This document shows, piece by piece, positions 51,101 to 60,756 of a stretch of 64,000 bases of DNA (position 1 is the stretch's first letter; each line of letters begins with the position of its first letter). The notes beneath the pieces were generated by a model that worked only from the letters and a program-made list of their open reading frames with translations, ran no database searches and was not told the DNA's origin. Position numbers and translations under genes: made by a program. Source of the DNA: Acidobacteriaceae bacterium (lineage in GTDB: Bacteria; Acidobacteriota; Terriglobia; Terriglobales; Acidobacteriaceae). Location of the stretch: the NCBI GenBank assembly GCA_025462885.1, contig JAOAPN010000014.1, positions 1-64,000 on the forward strand, read 5' to 3'.

Positions 51101-53043
51101 TGCTGGACCTGAATGCAATCGAAGAGACCGAGGAGCAGTTGCAGTGCGTGGTCGATCCCTACAAGGCGCGTACGATGGACGGGGTGCATGATCTCCTGCT
51201 GCGGCTGGGAGACTTGACGCGACCTGAACTACTCCGGCGATGTGTAACGGAAGATGTAGCAGATACGGTTGCGAAGCTGATGCGGGCACGGCGCATGCTA
51301 GAGGTCCAGGTTGCGTCGGAGAAACGACTGATCGCTGTGGAGGACGCGGCGCGGTATCGGGACGCGCTCGGCGTTCCACTGCCACCGGGATTGCCGGGAG
51401 CTTTTCTGGAGGATAGGCCCGAGGCGATGGTGGACCTCATACGCCGCTTCGCGCGAACCAACGGACCATTTACGACGCTGGAAGTCGCTGCACGCTTTGG
51501 TCTGCCGGCGGCAAGCGTTGAGAGCGTTCTGCAGCGTCTGGTGCAGTCGGGGCGTGTCGTGGAGGGTGGGTTCAGGCCGGGTGGAGTTCATCGCGAGTGG
51601 TGCGATGCAGCGGTCCTGCGCGCGATCCGGAGAAAGTCACTCGCACGGTTACGAAAAGAGGTGGAGCCGGTCGAGCAGCGTGTACTCGCTCGCCTGTTAA
51701 CGCGTTGGCAAGGCGTGGTGCAACCGCGAAGAGGATTGGATGCACTGCTCGATGTGATTGAGAATCTGCAGGGCGCTCCGCTGCCGGCATCGGTTCTGGA
51801 GACGGAGATTCTGCCGGCCCGGGTGATCGGATACAAGAGCGCCGATCTCGACATGTTGATCGCAGCCGGTGAGGTCGTATGGGTTGGGTTCGATCCTATT
51901 GGAGAGCGGGATGGACGGGTCGGGCTCTACCTGGCGGAGAAGCTGCCGTTGCTGTGGCAGGTACAAGGCCCTGGGCCGCGAACGACCCTTGCCGAGAAAG
52001 AAGAAGCGAAGAGCAAAGCTGCAACCAAGGAAGGCGAGATCATTGCCTATCTCAAAACTCGCGGAGCCTCGTTCTTTCAGGACCTAAACGACGGACTGGG
52101 AGGCGGATACCCGGGCGAGACGCTGGAGGCGCTATGGGGCTTGGTGTGGAAGGGAATGGTCACGAACGATGGAATGGCGGCTCTGCGAGCGTATTGCGAG
52201 AGACCTGCCCCTTCGGGACGAGGTGGCAAGTCGGGCAGAAGGGTGCATCAGCAGGGAGCCGGATTTCGCTCGCGACGTACGACTCCACCAACGGGTCAGG
52301 GACGTTGGGCGTTGAATACTGCGGCGTTTGCAGAGGGCGGGTTGGGCGCTGCGTGGAGCCTGGCCATGGCGACGCAGTTGTTGACGCGCTATGGAGTCGT
52401 GTTTCGTGAGACGGCTCATGCGGAGGGCCTGGTGGGTGGATTTAGCGCGGTGTATGACGTGTTGAAGGCGATGGAAGAGAGCGGAAAGGTGCGGCGAGGA
52501 TACTTTGCTGCGGACCTCGGAGCAACGCAGTTTGCAATGCCGGCGGCGGTGGACCTACTACGGTCGCTGCGAGTGGAACGCGAAGGCGAACGGGCCGAGA
52601 TACTGATGCTTGCGGCGACCGATCCCGCGAATCCTTACGGCTCTCTCCTGCGGTGGCCAACAGGTGGAGACGCTGCCTCTTCGCTCACCCGCAGTGTTGG
52701 CGCGCGCGTCATTCTCTGCGACGGCGCACTGGTCGCGTATCTGCGCCGTGGTAATCCTAATGTGCAATTGTTCCTGCCAGAAGAAGAGCCGGCGCGGGGG
52801 CAGGTTGCCAAGGCACTGGCGGAGTTCTTTGTTGAGCGGGTGCAGGGGGACCGCGACGCGGACGATGCCACGGGGCGAGCGGGAATGTTGATCGCCTCGG
52901 TGAATGGGATCGCGGTGGCGGAGCATTGGATGGCCCGGGCGCTGCTCGATGCTGGCTTCGTCGCGGGGGCTATGGGATTTAATGTGCGGCGTGCTTTGCC
53001 AGGTCTGCCTGGGCGCGGGACAGAGGTCCGAACGAATGCCTGA
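48130..53043 (+). CDS. lhr: Large helicase-related protein (Lhr), superfamily 2 helicase
   Basis: 1637 residues from the ATG at 48130 (a GTG opens the frame at 48112). It begins with Lys/Ala-rich sequence. Helicase motifs: LAPTGTGKTLTAFLW (I), VVYLSPLKALAADVERNL (Ia), VETVIIDEIHALV (DEIH, II), IGLSATQRP (III), ATSSLELGIDMGAIDLVIQI (V) and GMQRIGRAGHSVG (VI). The rest is a long Lhr-type C-terminal region with winged-helix/beta-barrel domains. It is a DNA repair and R-loop-related 3'-5' helicase family. The stop overlaps the next gene, a Nei-type glycosylase, by eight bases. Confidence 0.93.
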   Translation: MPPTKAKKTAKKSDKAQSVARRAALPAPSIGDGFAAVPGTVSPAAADAALAIFHPITERWFRAVFDGPTAPQVEGWPAIARGESTLILAPTGTGKTLTAFLWCLDTLMLKTAADAPKGCRVVYLSPLKALAADVERNLRSPLAGIANMAQREGIAVRMPEISVRTGDTSPKERARFARHPGDILITTPESLYLLLTSEAGEGLRSVETVIIDEIHALVPSKRGAHMALSLERLEALVASSGGRKLQRIGLSATQRPLEEVARFLGGAEAESAGSVANLVTETPRATEVGAEIDAVLMNAASDDGVKPDTGADAPRYRPVTVVNAGARKLLELKVEVPVENMARLGEIQEQPSGPASQGPKRTSIWQSIHPRLLEIIQGRTSTLIFVNARRVAERLAGALNELAGEPIARAHHGSLAAVQRTEIEELLKAGKIKALVATSSLELGIDMGAIDLVIQIEAPPSVASGMQRIGRAGHSVGMPSAGIIFPKYRADLIACAAVTRAMHEGHVESTRFLRNPLDVLAQQIVAVIAHPPLNLTDAELRRKHMTDEQESPGISYDALFSLVHSAAPFAGLGRGMFDGVLDMLAGRYPSDEFAELRPRITWDRTKNWITPRAGVKRIAILNGGTIPDRGLYGVFLAGTHSKPMRVGELDEEMVFESRTGDTFILGASTWRIDEITHDRVLVTPAPGEAGKMPFWHGDRAGRPLEFGRRIGALVRELREVPRSVAIARLTTEHDLEPGAAENVLRYLADQEIVTTVVPDDRNIVIERVRDELGDWRVCVLTPFGSRIHAPWAMAITAKLRANGATSDVETMWSEDGFVLRFPESDVAPDIEALMLEPEEAAELVLRQLGSTALFAAKFRESASRALLLPRRRADGRTPLWQQRKRAYDLLSVASRYASFPILLEAYRECLRDVFDMPALMETLRAISNRSLRVHAVDSRTPSPFASALLFSYVANYIYDGDAPLAERRAQALSIDQDQLRELMGDADLRELLDLNAIEETEEQLQCVVDPYKARTMDGVHDLLLRLGDLTRPELLRRCVTEDVADTVAKLMRARRMLEVQVASEKRLIAVEDAARYRDALGVPLPPGLPGAFLEDRPEAMVDLIRRFARTNGPFTTLEVAARFGLPAASVESVLQRLVQSGRVVEGGFRPGGVHREWCDAAVLRAIRRKSLARLRKEVEPVEQRVLARLLTRWQGVVQPRRGLDALLDVIENLQGAPLPASVLETEILPARVIGYKSADLDMLIAAGEVVWVGFDPIGERDGRVGLYLAEKLPLLWQVQGPGPRTTLAEKEEAKSKAATKEGEIIAYLKTRGASFFQDLNDGLGGGYPGETLEALWGLVWKGMVTNDGMAALRAYCERPAPSGRGGKSGRRVHQQGAGFRSRRTTPPTGQGRWALNTAAFAEGGLGAAWSLAMATQLLTRYGVVFRETAHAEGLVGGFSAVYDVLKAMEESGKVRRGYFAADLGATQFAMPAAVDLLRSLRVEREGERAEILMLAATDPANPYGSLLRWPTGGDAASSLTRSVGARVILCDGALVAYLRRGNPNVQLFLPEEEPARGQVAKALAEFFVERVQGDRDADDATGRAGMLIASVNGIAVAEHWMARALLDAGFVAGAMGFNVRRALPGLPGRGTEVRTNA

Positions 53044-53941
53044 AGGGGACACAATCCATCGGTCGGCGCGGGCTTTGCAAAAGGCTTTGGCCGGGAAGGT
53101 CGTGACTGGCTTTGAGACGGGGCTCGCTCCTCTGGCTCGGGTGAACGACGACTCTCCGCTGGTAGGTCGGGTAGTGGAGAAGGTAGAGTCGCGCGGCAAG
53201 TGGTGTCTTGTGTATTTCTCCGGCGATTTGATTCTGGTGACGCACATGTTGATGAGCGGGACCTGGCACCTCTATCGCACCGGGGAGAAGTGGTGGATGG
53301 AGCGATCGCGGATGCGCGTGGTCGTGCGGACCGCGGATTGGGAGGCGGTCGCCTTCAATGTGCCGATAGCGGAGTTCCATACGGCCCGGTCGCTGGAGCG
53401 GAGCAGCGAGGTGCCGAAGCTGGGACCGGATATTTTGTCGGATGAGTTTTCATTGGAGGGCGGGGTCGCGCGGTTGAAGTCATACGGAGCGGAGCATCCG
53501 GAGGCAGAGATTGCGGTAGTTCTGTTGAATCAGCGTGTGATGGCCGGGCTCGGCAATGTTTATAAGAGCGAGGTAGCGTTTGCGGCTGGCGTGAATCCAT
53601 TTCGTCCGATGCGGACTTTGTCGGAACGGGAGATGGAGACAATGGTGGACTTCTCGATGAAGTACATGAAGGCAAATGTAGTCGACGGGAAGGGCGACGG
53701 AATCGTCATCTACTCGGGCAACCGCCGCACGACCCATGCGATGGATCGCGAGGAGCGGCTCTGGGTCTATGGACGGCAGGGGCTGGAGTGCCGACGCTGC
53801 GGGGCAATCGTGATGATGCGGAAGCAAGGGGAGCAGGCGCGGAGCACGTACTGGTGTCCGGAATGCCAGCCGTGGGTCGGAGAGGGGGATGCACCCGTGG
53901 GGAAGACAACGGTGGTGCGGCGAGGGAAGATTGGGTGCTAG
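53036..53941 (+). CDS. nei: Endonuclease VIII-type DNA glycosylase/AP lyase
   Basis: 301 residues. MPEGDTIHRSARAL places Pro2 and Glu3 as catalytic residues, and the PEGD form points to Nei rather than MutM. The helix-two-turn-helix segment (VVLLNQRVMAGLGNVYKSEV) and a C-terminal zinc finger (CRRCG and YWCPECQ) follow. It excises oxidised bases. The overlap with lhr and shared strand support joint use in DNA repair. Confidence 0.9.
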   Translation: MPEGDTIHRSARALQKALAGKVVTGFETGLAPLARVNDDSPLVGRVVEKVESRGKWCLVYFSGDLILVTHMLMSGTWHLYRTGEKWWMERSRMRVVVRTADWEAVAFNVPIAEFHTARSLERSSEVPKLGPDILSDEFSLEGGVARLKSYGAEHPEAEIAVVLLNQRVMAGLGNVYKSEVAFAAGVNPFRPMRTLSEREMETMVDFSMKYMKANVVDGKGDGIVIYSGNRRTTHAMDREERLWVYGRQGLECRRCGAIVMMRKQGEQARSTYWCPECQPWVGEGDAPVGKTTVVRRGKIGC

Positions 53942-53971
53942 CAAATTCCTCCCCCGCCTTAAGCTTTAAGG

Positions 53972-56551
53972 CTACTGCGGCGGAGGTGTGGGTTCGGGCT
54001 GGGGATTGTTCTTATCTTTGTCCTTGCCGCCGCCGAAGATCTTCTGGAAGATATTTTTCTTCTTCTGCTGCGCGGGCTGGTTCGGATCGGCAACGTTTCC
54101 GTCGAGGGGCGTATTGGGATTAGCAGGTCGCTGACCCGGAGTTGCTGGTTGCTGCGGATTCGTGGAGAGCGGGGTTTCGTCTGGATGCCCGCCGATACCG
54201 AACATCTTCTGGATGAAGTTCTGCGGCGACTCGGACATGTGGCTGCAGGTATTCTGCGGGGCGGTGCCATCGAGGAAGGCTGCATAAAAATTTCCGGTGG
54301 GGCAGGAGGAGTCGGCCAGCAGATTGGTTGTCTTGTCGATACGGGCAACGGTGACGCCGTCGGGCGCAGAGAAAGACTTCAAGTCGGAATACTGCGGCAG
54401 CTTGATAGCGCGCGTCATGAACTCACCCCAGATGGGAGCAGCAGCTTTGGCCCCTTCGAGGTTGAGGTTGGTGTAGTCGTCGTTACCGACCCAGATAATG
54501 CAAAGGAGATTGGAGGTATAGCCGGCGAACCAGGCGTCGTGCGAGGTGCCGGTCTTGCCTGCGGCGGGTGCGTTGAAGCCGCTGCGGCGCGCTGCGGCGG
54601 CGGTGCCGAAGGTCATCGTGTTTTCCAGCAGCGACTGCGTGAGATAGGCAGAGCGCGGGTCGAGGATCTGCTTTGCTTCCGGGGCATAATCGGCTACGAT
54701 GTCGCCGTTCGTATTGCGGACGCTGGCCAGCATCCAGGGTTTGAGGTGAACGCCGTTGTTGGCAAAAACCGTATACGCACCGGCCATATCGATAGGAGTG
54801 GCGCTGTAGGTGCCAATGGCAACTGAGGGAGTGCCGCGCGCGCTCACGATGCCTGAGGCACGAGCGAGTGCAGCAACATTCTCAAATCCGACTTTCTGTG
54901 CAAGGGCAATCGTAGCGATGTTAAGCGAATGAGCGATTGCCTGGACTGCGGTGACCATGCCGGGATATTCGCCGCGTAGGAAGTTGCCTGGCGTATAGTC
55001 CTTGCCTGCAAAGGTGAAGGTCGTAGTGTCGTCGTTAATCTCGGTGAGCGCGGTGAAGACGCCGGACTCATCCAGGGCTGTTCCGTTGAGCGACGTGTTG
55101 TAAGCGGTGGCGTAAACGAAGGGCTTGAAGATGGAGCCGGTAGGTCGTTGCGCGACTGCGTGGTCGAGCTGCGAGATGCCGTAGTTACGGCCTCCAACGA
55201 GAGCGAGGATCTGGCCGGTGTGCGGGTTGATCGCCACGAGCGAGACCTGCGGATAGTTGATCGGCGTGGGGGCCTGGCCCTTGGGAGTGCGATGGGCCTT
55301 GCGGACGAGTTCGTCCACGTTACGCATACCGATCTCGACGGCCTCTGAGGCTGCGCGCTGAAGATCAGGATCGAGCGACGTATAGATGCGGAGACTCTGG
55401 TGCGAGCTGTCGTTATCGCCGACACGCTGGACGATCTGGTCGTGGACGAGGTCGACGAAGTACGGGGCTTCACTGGCTTCGACGTTCGGGGTGGTGAGGT
55501 GCAGTGGCTCGGCCTTGGCGCGGGAGGCCTCGGCGGCGGTGATCGACCCCGTCTCAACCATGGAGGAGAGCACGAGGTTGCGGCGCTCCATCGCGCGCTC
55601 CGGGTGGCGGTAGGGATTCAGGCGATTGGGCGACTGGACGGTGCCGGCGAGGAGCGCACACTCAGCGAGATCGAGCTGCCCGAGCGGCTTGCCGAAGAAC
55701 GCCTGGGCTGCTTCGCCGAAGCCGTTGATGGCATAGCTGCCACGCTGGCCGAGGTTGATCTGGTTGGCGTACATCTCAAAGATCTGCTGCTTGTTGAAGC
55801 GGGCTTCAAGCTGGAAGGAGATGAGAATTTCAATCAGCTTGCGTTTGACGCGCTTCTCCGGCGAAAGGAAGAAGCCGCGGGCGAGCTGCTGCGTAAGGGT
55901 CGACCCGCCGCAGGCCTTGCGGCCGCTGATGATATCCGTAAAGCCGCACTTGATGGTGCGAAGGTAGTTGATGCCGCCGTGGTTGAAGAAGTCCCGGTCT
56001 TCGATCGCCAGCACCGCCTGGACCATGCGCGGAGGGATCTCGCTGTAGGTAACAAGCCGGCGTTTGGTGCGGTTCTTATCCTCGGAGAGAGAGGTGATGA
56101 GTTGCGGTTCGAGCGAGTAGCCGCGCAGCGCTGCGCCATTCTCAGCGGTGATCGATCGAACCTCGCCATCGGTGGTATCGATGGTGGCACCATCGGTCGC
56201 GTGATAGCTCTGCGGACCCGGCTTGATGCGAATGGTGTCGCCGGTCTGGGTGAAGGTTCCGAGTTCGGAGTTGGCGTTGTAGCCGGCCTGGCGCAGGTCA
56301 TGCGCGATAAGGGAGGCTGTCAGCTTCTGGCCGGTGCGGACCTCCTTCGGGGCAGCGTAGATCTGCGACACGCTGGCGAAGATTGGGCCTGCGGCGAGGC
56401 GGTCGTCGACGACGCGCTGGTACTTGAAGTAGAAGAAGCCGAAGATCGCTGCGCCGAGCACCAGGACGCCGAGCGCAACGATGAGGGTGCCGCGGAGAAC
56501 GCGACTGCTGAAGCCGCTCTTGCCTTTGCCGTACTTCAGTTTCACTGCCAT
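53972..56551 (-). CDS. Bifunctional penicillin-binding protein 1A
   Basis: 859 residues. A single N-terminal membrane anchor (about 20-45, [20 protein letters not shown]) precedes a UB2H-like part and the GT51 glycosyltransferase with its catalytic Glu ([18 protein letters not shown]) and [12 protein letters not shown]. The transpeptidase has [14 protein letters not shown] (SxxK), [11 protein letters not shown] (SxN), and [14 protein letters not shown] (KTG box). The C-terminus is Pro/Gln/Asn-rich and ends in basic Lys repeats. It polymerises and cross-links peptidoglycan at the inner membrane. Confidence 0.95.
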   Translation of the reverse strand: MAVKLKYGKGKSGFSSRVLRGTLIVALGVLVLGAAIFGFFYFKYQRVVDDRLAAGPIFASVSQIYAAPKEVRTGQKLTASLIAHDLRQAGYNANSELGTFTQTGDTIRIKPGPQSYHATDGATIDTTDGEVRSITAENGAALRGYSLEPQLITSLSEDKNRTKRRLVTYSEIPPRMVQAVLAIEDRDFFNHGGINYLRTIKCGFTDIISGRKACGGSTLTQQLARGFFLSPEKRVKRKLIEILISFQLEARFNKQQIFEMYANQINLGQRGSYAINGFGEAAQAFFGKPLGQLDLAECALLAGTVQSPNRLNPYRHPERAMERRNLVLSSMVETGSITAAEASRAKAEPLHLTTPNVEASEAPYFVDLVHDQIVQRVGDNDSSHQSLRIYTSLDPDLQRAASEAVEIGMRNVDELVRKAHRTPKGQAPTPINYPQVSLVAINPHTGQILALVGGRNYGISQLDHAVAQRPTGSIFKPFVYATAYNTSLNGTALDESGVFTALTEINDDTTTFTFAGKDYTPGNFLRGEYPGMVTAVQAIAHSLNIATIALAQKVGFENVAALARASGIVSARGTPSVAIGTYSATPIDMAGAYTVFANNGVHLKPWMLASVRNTNGDIVADYAPEAKQILDPRSAYLTQSLLENTMTFGTAAAARRSGFNAPAAGKTGTSHDAWFAGYTSNLLCIIWVGNDDYTNLNLEGAKAAAPIWGEFMTRAIKLPQYSDLKSFSAPDGVTVARIDKTTNLLADSSCPTGNFYAAFLDGTAPQNTCSHMSESPQNFIQKMFGIGGHPDETPLSTNPQQPATPGQRPANPNTPLDGNVADPNQPAQQKKKNIFQKIFGGGKDKDKNNPQPEPTPPPQ

Positions 56552-56582
56552 AGGAGAGGTATCGGAGTTTAGGAATCAGTTT

Positions 56583-58418
56583 CTAGTTTTGGCTCGTTAG
56601 GCTGAGCAAGTGTTGGACGGCTTCGATGGGGCTTAGGCTCTTCGTTTCGTTGGTCAGCCGGTTGACCACTTCGACCTTATCTTCCGCGATTCCGCGGCCG
56701 ATGTTGATACGGAAGGGGATCCCGGTCAGATCCGCATCTTTGAATTTGACGCCGGCGCGCTCGTCGCGGTCGTCCAATAGAACATCCAGACCCGCAGCGG
56801 TGAGGTCGGCGGCGATCTTGTCTCCGGCTTCGAGCAGGGGCGCTTCACCAATATTCGTAATGGTCACGACCACCTGGAACGGAGCGATGGCGGGGGAGAG
56901 TGCGTATGCATTTCCACCGTTTGCTGCGGCCGAGGACTCGATTGCAGACGTCAGGATGCGCTCGATGCCGATGCCATAACTGCCCATGATCGGAGTAACC
57001 TCCTTGCCGTCGCGGTTGAGCACCGAGGCGCCCATGCTGGTGGTGTATTTTTTTCCTAATTTAAAGATGTGGCCAATCTCGACAGCCTTGCCAAGCCGCA
57101 GAGGTTCGCCCCCGATGGGGTCAAGCTCGCCTTCGATGATATTGCGAACGTCAGCCGTAAGGGTCGGTTTGAAGTCGCGCAGCGGAGTGACATTGCGGAG
57201 GTGGTACTCCTCCTGATTGGCTCCGGCGATGAGGTTGGCGCGACCTTCCAGCGCCTTGTCCAGAATGACAAGCGTGCCCGGTTTTTTGGGATGCGGAGCC
57301 GCCTGGATGCCGATAGGGCCGAGATATCCGGCAGGGGCGTTGAAGGTGGTCTGCAGCTCTTCTGGTGTCATCGGGCGGAGTTCTCCTCCTGAGAGGGCGG
57401 CGAGCTTCGCCTCGTTGAGCGAGTGATCCCCGCGCAGAAACACGACGACAGCGCGGGATTTGCCGAGCTTGGCATGCTCCGCCTCGGGGAGGTCGGCGAT
57501 GTAGGCCATGGTCTTGATCTGATGTACAGGCTGAAGTTCGAGGAAGGTACCGACCTCCTCGATGGTGCGGTAGCCAGGCGTATGGACCAGCTCCGGCGTG
57601 CCATCGCCGGTTGGGGCGAGGTCTTCGACGGCGGCGAGGTGGCTGGTGGCCTTTTCGAGATTCGCTGCGTAACCGGAAACGGAAGAGGCGATCAGGTCTT
57701 CCCCAGCTTCGGTGTAGACCATGAACTCTTGCGACCCGGAGCCGCCCATCGCACCAGAGTCAGCTTCGACAGCTACAAAGTCAAGTCCGCAGCGGTTGAA
57801 GATGCGAACGTAGGCGTCGTAGTGTTTCTGATAGCTCAGATCCAGACCTGCCTCGTCGATATCGAACGAGTAGGCGTCCTTCATGATGAACTGGCGGACG
57901 CGGAGCAGGCCGGACTTGGGACGGGGCTCATCGCGGAACTTGGTCTGGATCTGGTACCAGATCTGGGGAAGCTGCTTGTAGCTGCGAAGCTCCTTGCGGG
58001 CGATGTCCGTCATAACCTCTTCATGCGTCATGGCGAGGCAGAGCTCAGCGCCCTTGCGGTCTTTAAGGCGGAACATGTTGTCACCCATCACGGACCAGCG
58101 ACCGCTGGCCTCCCAGACCTCCTTCGGATTCAATGCGGGCAGCAGGAACTCCTGGCCGATCTTGTCCATCTCTTCGCGAACAATTCCGACAATTTTATTA
58201 ACGGACCGGTTCCCGAGGAAGAGGTAGCTGTAGATCCCCGCTCCGAGCTGACGGACATAGCCGGCGCGGAGGAGAAGTTTGTGGCTGGTGACTTCGGCGT
58301 CGGCAGGCGCTTCGCGGAGGGTGGGGATGAAGAGAGTGGACCAGCGGTGCATGGGCAAGGAAGGCACTTTCCGGCCCGCGTCGTTGCATTGCGCGGGCGT
58401 TGAGGATGAAGTTTCCAT
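56583..58418 (-). CDS. proS: Prolyl-tRNA synthetase (bacterial type with editing insertion)
   Basis: 611 residues from the ATG at 58418, one of several possible starts (58352 would give the common MHRWSTLF beginning). Class II motifs: [19 protein letters not shown] (motif 1 side), [16 protein letters not shown] (motif 2) and [11 protein letters not shown] (motif 3). The long insert around residues 240-400 includes [15 protein letters not shown] ([20 protein letters not shown]) editing sequence, as in E. coli ProS. It charges tRNA-Pro. Confidence 0.95.
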   Translation of the reverse strand: METSSSTPAQCNDAGRKVPSLPMHRWSTLFIPTLREAPADAEVTSHKLLLRAGYVRQLGAGIYSYLFLGNRSVNKIVGIVREEMDKIGQEFLLPALNPKEVWEASGRWSVMGDNMFRLKDRKGAELCLAMTHEEVMTDIARKELRSYKQLPQIWYQIQTKFRDEPRPKSGLLRVRQFIMKDAYSFDIDEAGLDLSYQKHYDAYVRIFNRCGLDFVAVEADSGAMGGSGSQEFMVYTEAGEDLIASSVSGYAANLEKATSHLAAVEDLAPTGDGTPELVHTPGYRTIEEVGTFLELQPVHQIKTMAYIADLPEAEHAKLGKSRAVVVFLRGDHSLNEAKLAALSGGELRPMTPEELQTTFNAPAGYLGPIGIQAAPHPKKPGTLVILDKALEGRANLIAGANQEEYHLRNVTPLRDFKPTLTADVRNIIEGELDPIGGEPLRLGKAVEIGHIFKLGKKYTTSMGASVLNRDGKEVTPIMGSYGIGIERILTSAIESSAAANGGNAYALSPAIAPFQVVVTITNIGEAPLLEAGDKIAADLTAAGLDVLLDDRDERAGVKFKDADLTGIPFRINIGRGIAEDKVEVVNRLTNETKSLSPIEAVQHLLSLTSQN

Positions 58419-58643
58419 TCTAAACCGCACGAGCGAAGGACAGGCAATCGGAGGGGGCCAGGTCCGCTAAGTGAACGGCAGAATCAAGATAGTGAAAATT
58501 TGAGCGTCCGTATGTTGTATATAAGACAGACTTTTTCGATGAAAAGCGTAGAGTCGAGCTAATCGCACAGGGGAAGCTCTTAGCGTGGTGAGTCTGTCGT
58601 CCTGCGGCCAGAGGGGCTAGCTCTCGTTTAAAGAGGACATTTA

Positions 58644-59399
58644 GTGGCAATTGATTCAAACGTGCCGAGTCAATCGTCTCGGCCCCGAAATCTTATGCTG
58701 TCCCAGCTCCCCGAAGAAGAGTATGGAGCACTGTCCAAATTTCTAGTTCCCGTAGAACTGCCGCTGGGCAAAGTCCTCTCCGAGCCGAATCGTCCGATTG
58801 AATTCGTTTATTTCCCCAATACAGGGCTGATTTCAACCGATGCTCTCACGGAGAACGGTGAGTCGGTGGAGGTTGGGGTGATCGGTCGCGAAGGATTTTC
58901 CGGCCTCCCGGCTTTGCTGGACCAACCGCAATTGTCGCAAGCGGTCATTATTCAGGGCTTCGGAGAGGGATTGCGGATTCGCTCCTCGATCGTCCGCGAC
59001 CTCTTTTACAAGGGTGGCGTTCTGCGGCAGTTGGTCCATTCCTTCGCTTATCTTCAGCTTGCCCAGGTCTCTCAATCTGTATTGTGCAATCGTCTTCATC
59101 CTGTGGATGCGCGTCTCGCGCGCTGGCTGCTGACCTCCGCCGACCGCATGGAGTCCGAAACCCTCAACCTGACCCAGGAGTTCCTGGCTCAGATGCTGGG
59201 GACGCAGCGTTCCACGGTAACAGTGGCGGCCGGAGCGTTGCAGCGTGCAGGAGTCATTGGCTATAGCCGGGGCAAGATACAGATTCTGAATCGTCTGAGA
59301 CTTGAGAGCACGACCTGCGAGTGCTACGGCATCGTCCGTTCCTCCTACGATCGAGTGTTGGGTTTGAAATCGGGCAAAAATCCGCAGTACGTTCTTTAG
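58644..59399 (+). CDS. Crp/Fnr-family transcriptional regulator
   Basis: 251 residues from a GTG with GAGGA about eight bases upstream. An N-terminal cyclic-nucleotide-binding-like barrel (LGKVLSEPNRPIEFVYFPNT, VEVGVIGREGFSGLPALL) and a C-terminal Crp-type helix-turn-helix (LTQEFLAQMLGTQRSTVTVA, LQRAGVIGYSRGKIQIL) are present. The usual cAMP-binding Arg/Ser set is not seen and there is no Fnr Cys cluster. It is thus an orphan sensor. Its TAG stop abuts the second MITE-like element. Confidence 0.88.
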   Translation: MAIDSNVPSQSSRPRNLMLSQLPEEEYGALSKFLVPVELPLGKVLSEPNRPIEFVYFPNTGLISTDALTENGESVEVGVIGREGFSGLPALLDQPQLSQAVIIQGFGEGLRIRSSIVRDLFYKGGVLRQLVHSFAYLQLAQVSQSVLCNRLHPVDARLARWLLTSADRMESETLNLTQEFLAQMLGTQRSTVTVAAGALQRAGVIGYSRGKIQILNRLRLESTTCECYGIVRSSYDRVLGLKSGKNPQYVL

Positions 59400-59547
59400 A
59401 CAGTATCGCCATATAGCTCTTGGAAGGGCACGGCTTCAGCCGTGCCGAAAGAAACGTCCCCCTCTATCCTTTGTTTCTTTTGTCGGTTTGCCATAGGCAA
59501 ACCGACAAAAGAAACAAATCAAAATAGGTAACGTTTGGCCACACCTG
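59397..59547. mobile_element. MITE-like palindromic element, copy 2 (right end lost)
   Basis: Same family as 28322-28548. The left end is TA then GACAGTATCGCCATA (59399-59413); the hairpin GGCACGGCT/AGCCGTGCC and the core perfect palindrome (at least 22 bp per arm, 59471-59492 with 59496-59517, loop ATA) are conserved. It lacks about 40 bases after the left repeat that copy 1 has, and homology stops at about 59547, so the right inverted repeat is missing. It lies between the convergent Crp-like and kdsD genes. Confidence 0.8.
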
Positions 59548-59590
59548 GCAGTAGTTTGGCGTCACCAAGCGACTCTACCCCCCTGAGACG

Positions 59591-60577
59591 CTAACGGCTC
59601 CAGAGATCGTGAAGATGCAGGACGCCCTGCGCGGTTCCATCTGCAGTTACCACGATGAGCGAGGTGATTTTGCGCTCTTCCATGACAGCCAGCGCGGTGG
59701 ATGCAAAGGCATCCGCCTCGATCGTACGCGGGGCGGAGTTCATGATTTCGGCGGCGGTATGGTCGAGTGCCCGGTTGCCATCGCGTTCGAGCAGCCGCCG
59801 GAGGTCTCCATCCGAGATCATCCCCAGAAGTCTTCCATCACCGAGAACCGTCGTCATCCCCAGCTTTTTCCGCGACATCTCGTAAATAACCTGCGTCATG
59901 GGAGTCTCGGGAGCCACCTGCGGGAGGGCCTCGCCGCTATGCATCAGGTCGCGCACGCGGGCGAGCCGATTTCCCAGGCGCCCACCGGGGTGGAGGTCAG
60001 CAAAGTTTGCGGCAGCGAAGCCACGGCGCTGGGAAAGCTCCAACGCGAGTGCGTCGCCCAGGGCCAGCATCACGGTAGTAGAGGCGGTGGGGGCCAGATT
60101 CAGGGGGCAAGCCTCCGTGTTCACGCTGATATCGAGGAAGATATCGGCTGTCTGGGCGAGGGTGGAATGGGGGGAGCCGCAAAGCGCAATCAGATTGGTG
60201 GGCAGTCGCTTGAGCGTGGGGAGGAGGTTGAGCAGCTCCTCCGTCTCACCGCTGTAGGAGAGTGCGATCAGGGTATCGCCGGGGGCGACCATGCCCAGGT
60301 CGCCGTGGATCGCTTCGGCGGGGTGGAGGAAGTGGGCCGGGGTGCTGGTGGATCGGAGTGTGGCGGCGATCTTCTGGGCGATCAGGCCGGATTTTCCGAT
60401 GCCGGTGACGAAGATGCCGCGAGTCGCTGAAGTTCTGAGGAGGAGTTCAATGGCGGCCGCAAAAGGGGACTGCATGGAGGTGTCCAGGCGAAGCGCCAGG
60501 TCGAGCAGGGCGGTAGCCTCAATTCGGACAAAGTCGGATGGCGCGGTGCTGGGGTTGGCTTGGGCTTCGCTGGGCAT
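59591..60577 (-). CDS. kdsD: Arabinose-5-phosphate isomerase (KpsF/GutQ family)
   Basis: 328 residues. A SIS sugar-isomerase domain (FVTGIGKSGLIAQKIAATLR, FLHPAEAIHGDLGMV, LIALSYSGETEELLNLLPTL, NTEACPLNLAPTASTTVMLA) is followed by two CBS domains (MTQVIYEMSRKKLGMTTVLG and IEADAFASTALAVMEERKIT). It makes D-arabinose-5-phosphate, the precursor of KDO in lipopolysaccharide. The expected kdsA/kdsB genes are not nearby. Confidence 0.93.
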   Translation of the reverse strand: MPSEAQANPSTAPSDFVRIEATALLDLALRLDTSMQSPFAAAIELLLRTSATRGIFVTGIGKSGLIAQKIAATLRSTSTPAHFLHPAEAIHGDLGMVAPGDTLIALSYSGETEELLNLLPTLKRLPTNLIALCGSPHSTLAQTADIFLDISVNTEACPLNLAPTASTTVMLALGDALALELSQRRGFAAANFADLHPGGRLGNRLARVRDLMHSGEALPQVAPETPMTQVIYEMSRKKLGMTTVLGDGRLLGMISDGDLRRLLERDGNRALDHTAAEIMNSAPRTIEADAFASTALAVMEERKITSLIVVTADGTAQGVLHLHDLWSR

Positions 60578-60756
60578 ATAGATTCGACCATGATGATGCT
60601 AGCAGCTAGGAGATCGCATCGGTGGTTAGTAGCGGCGGTGTAACGCATTGCGGGGAAAAGGACTCTCATGGAGGACGCGCGGCGTTGCACGCGGGTTGGC
60701 GGTAGACTTTAGGAAGCGGCGTTCGATTCCATCGCGCCTGCTGGAGGACGGACGAC

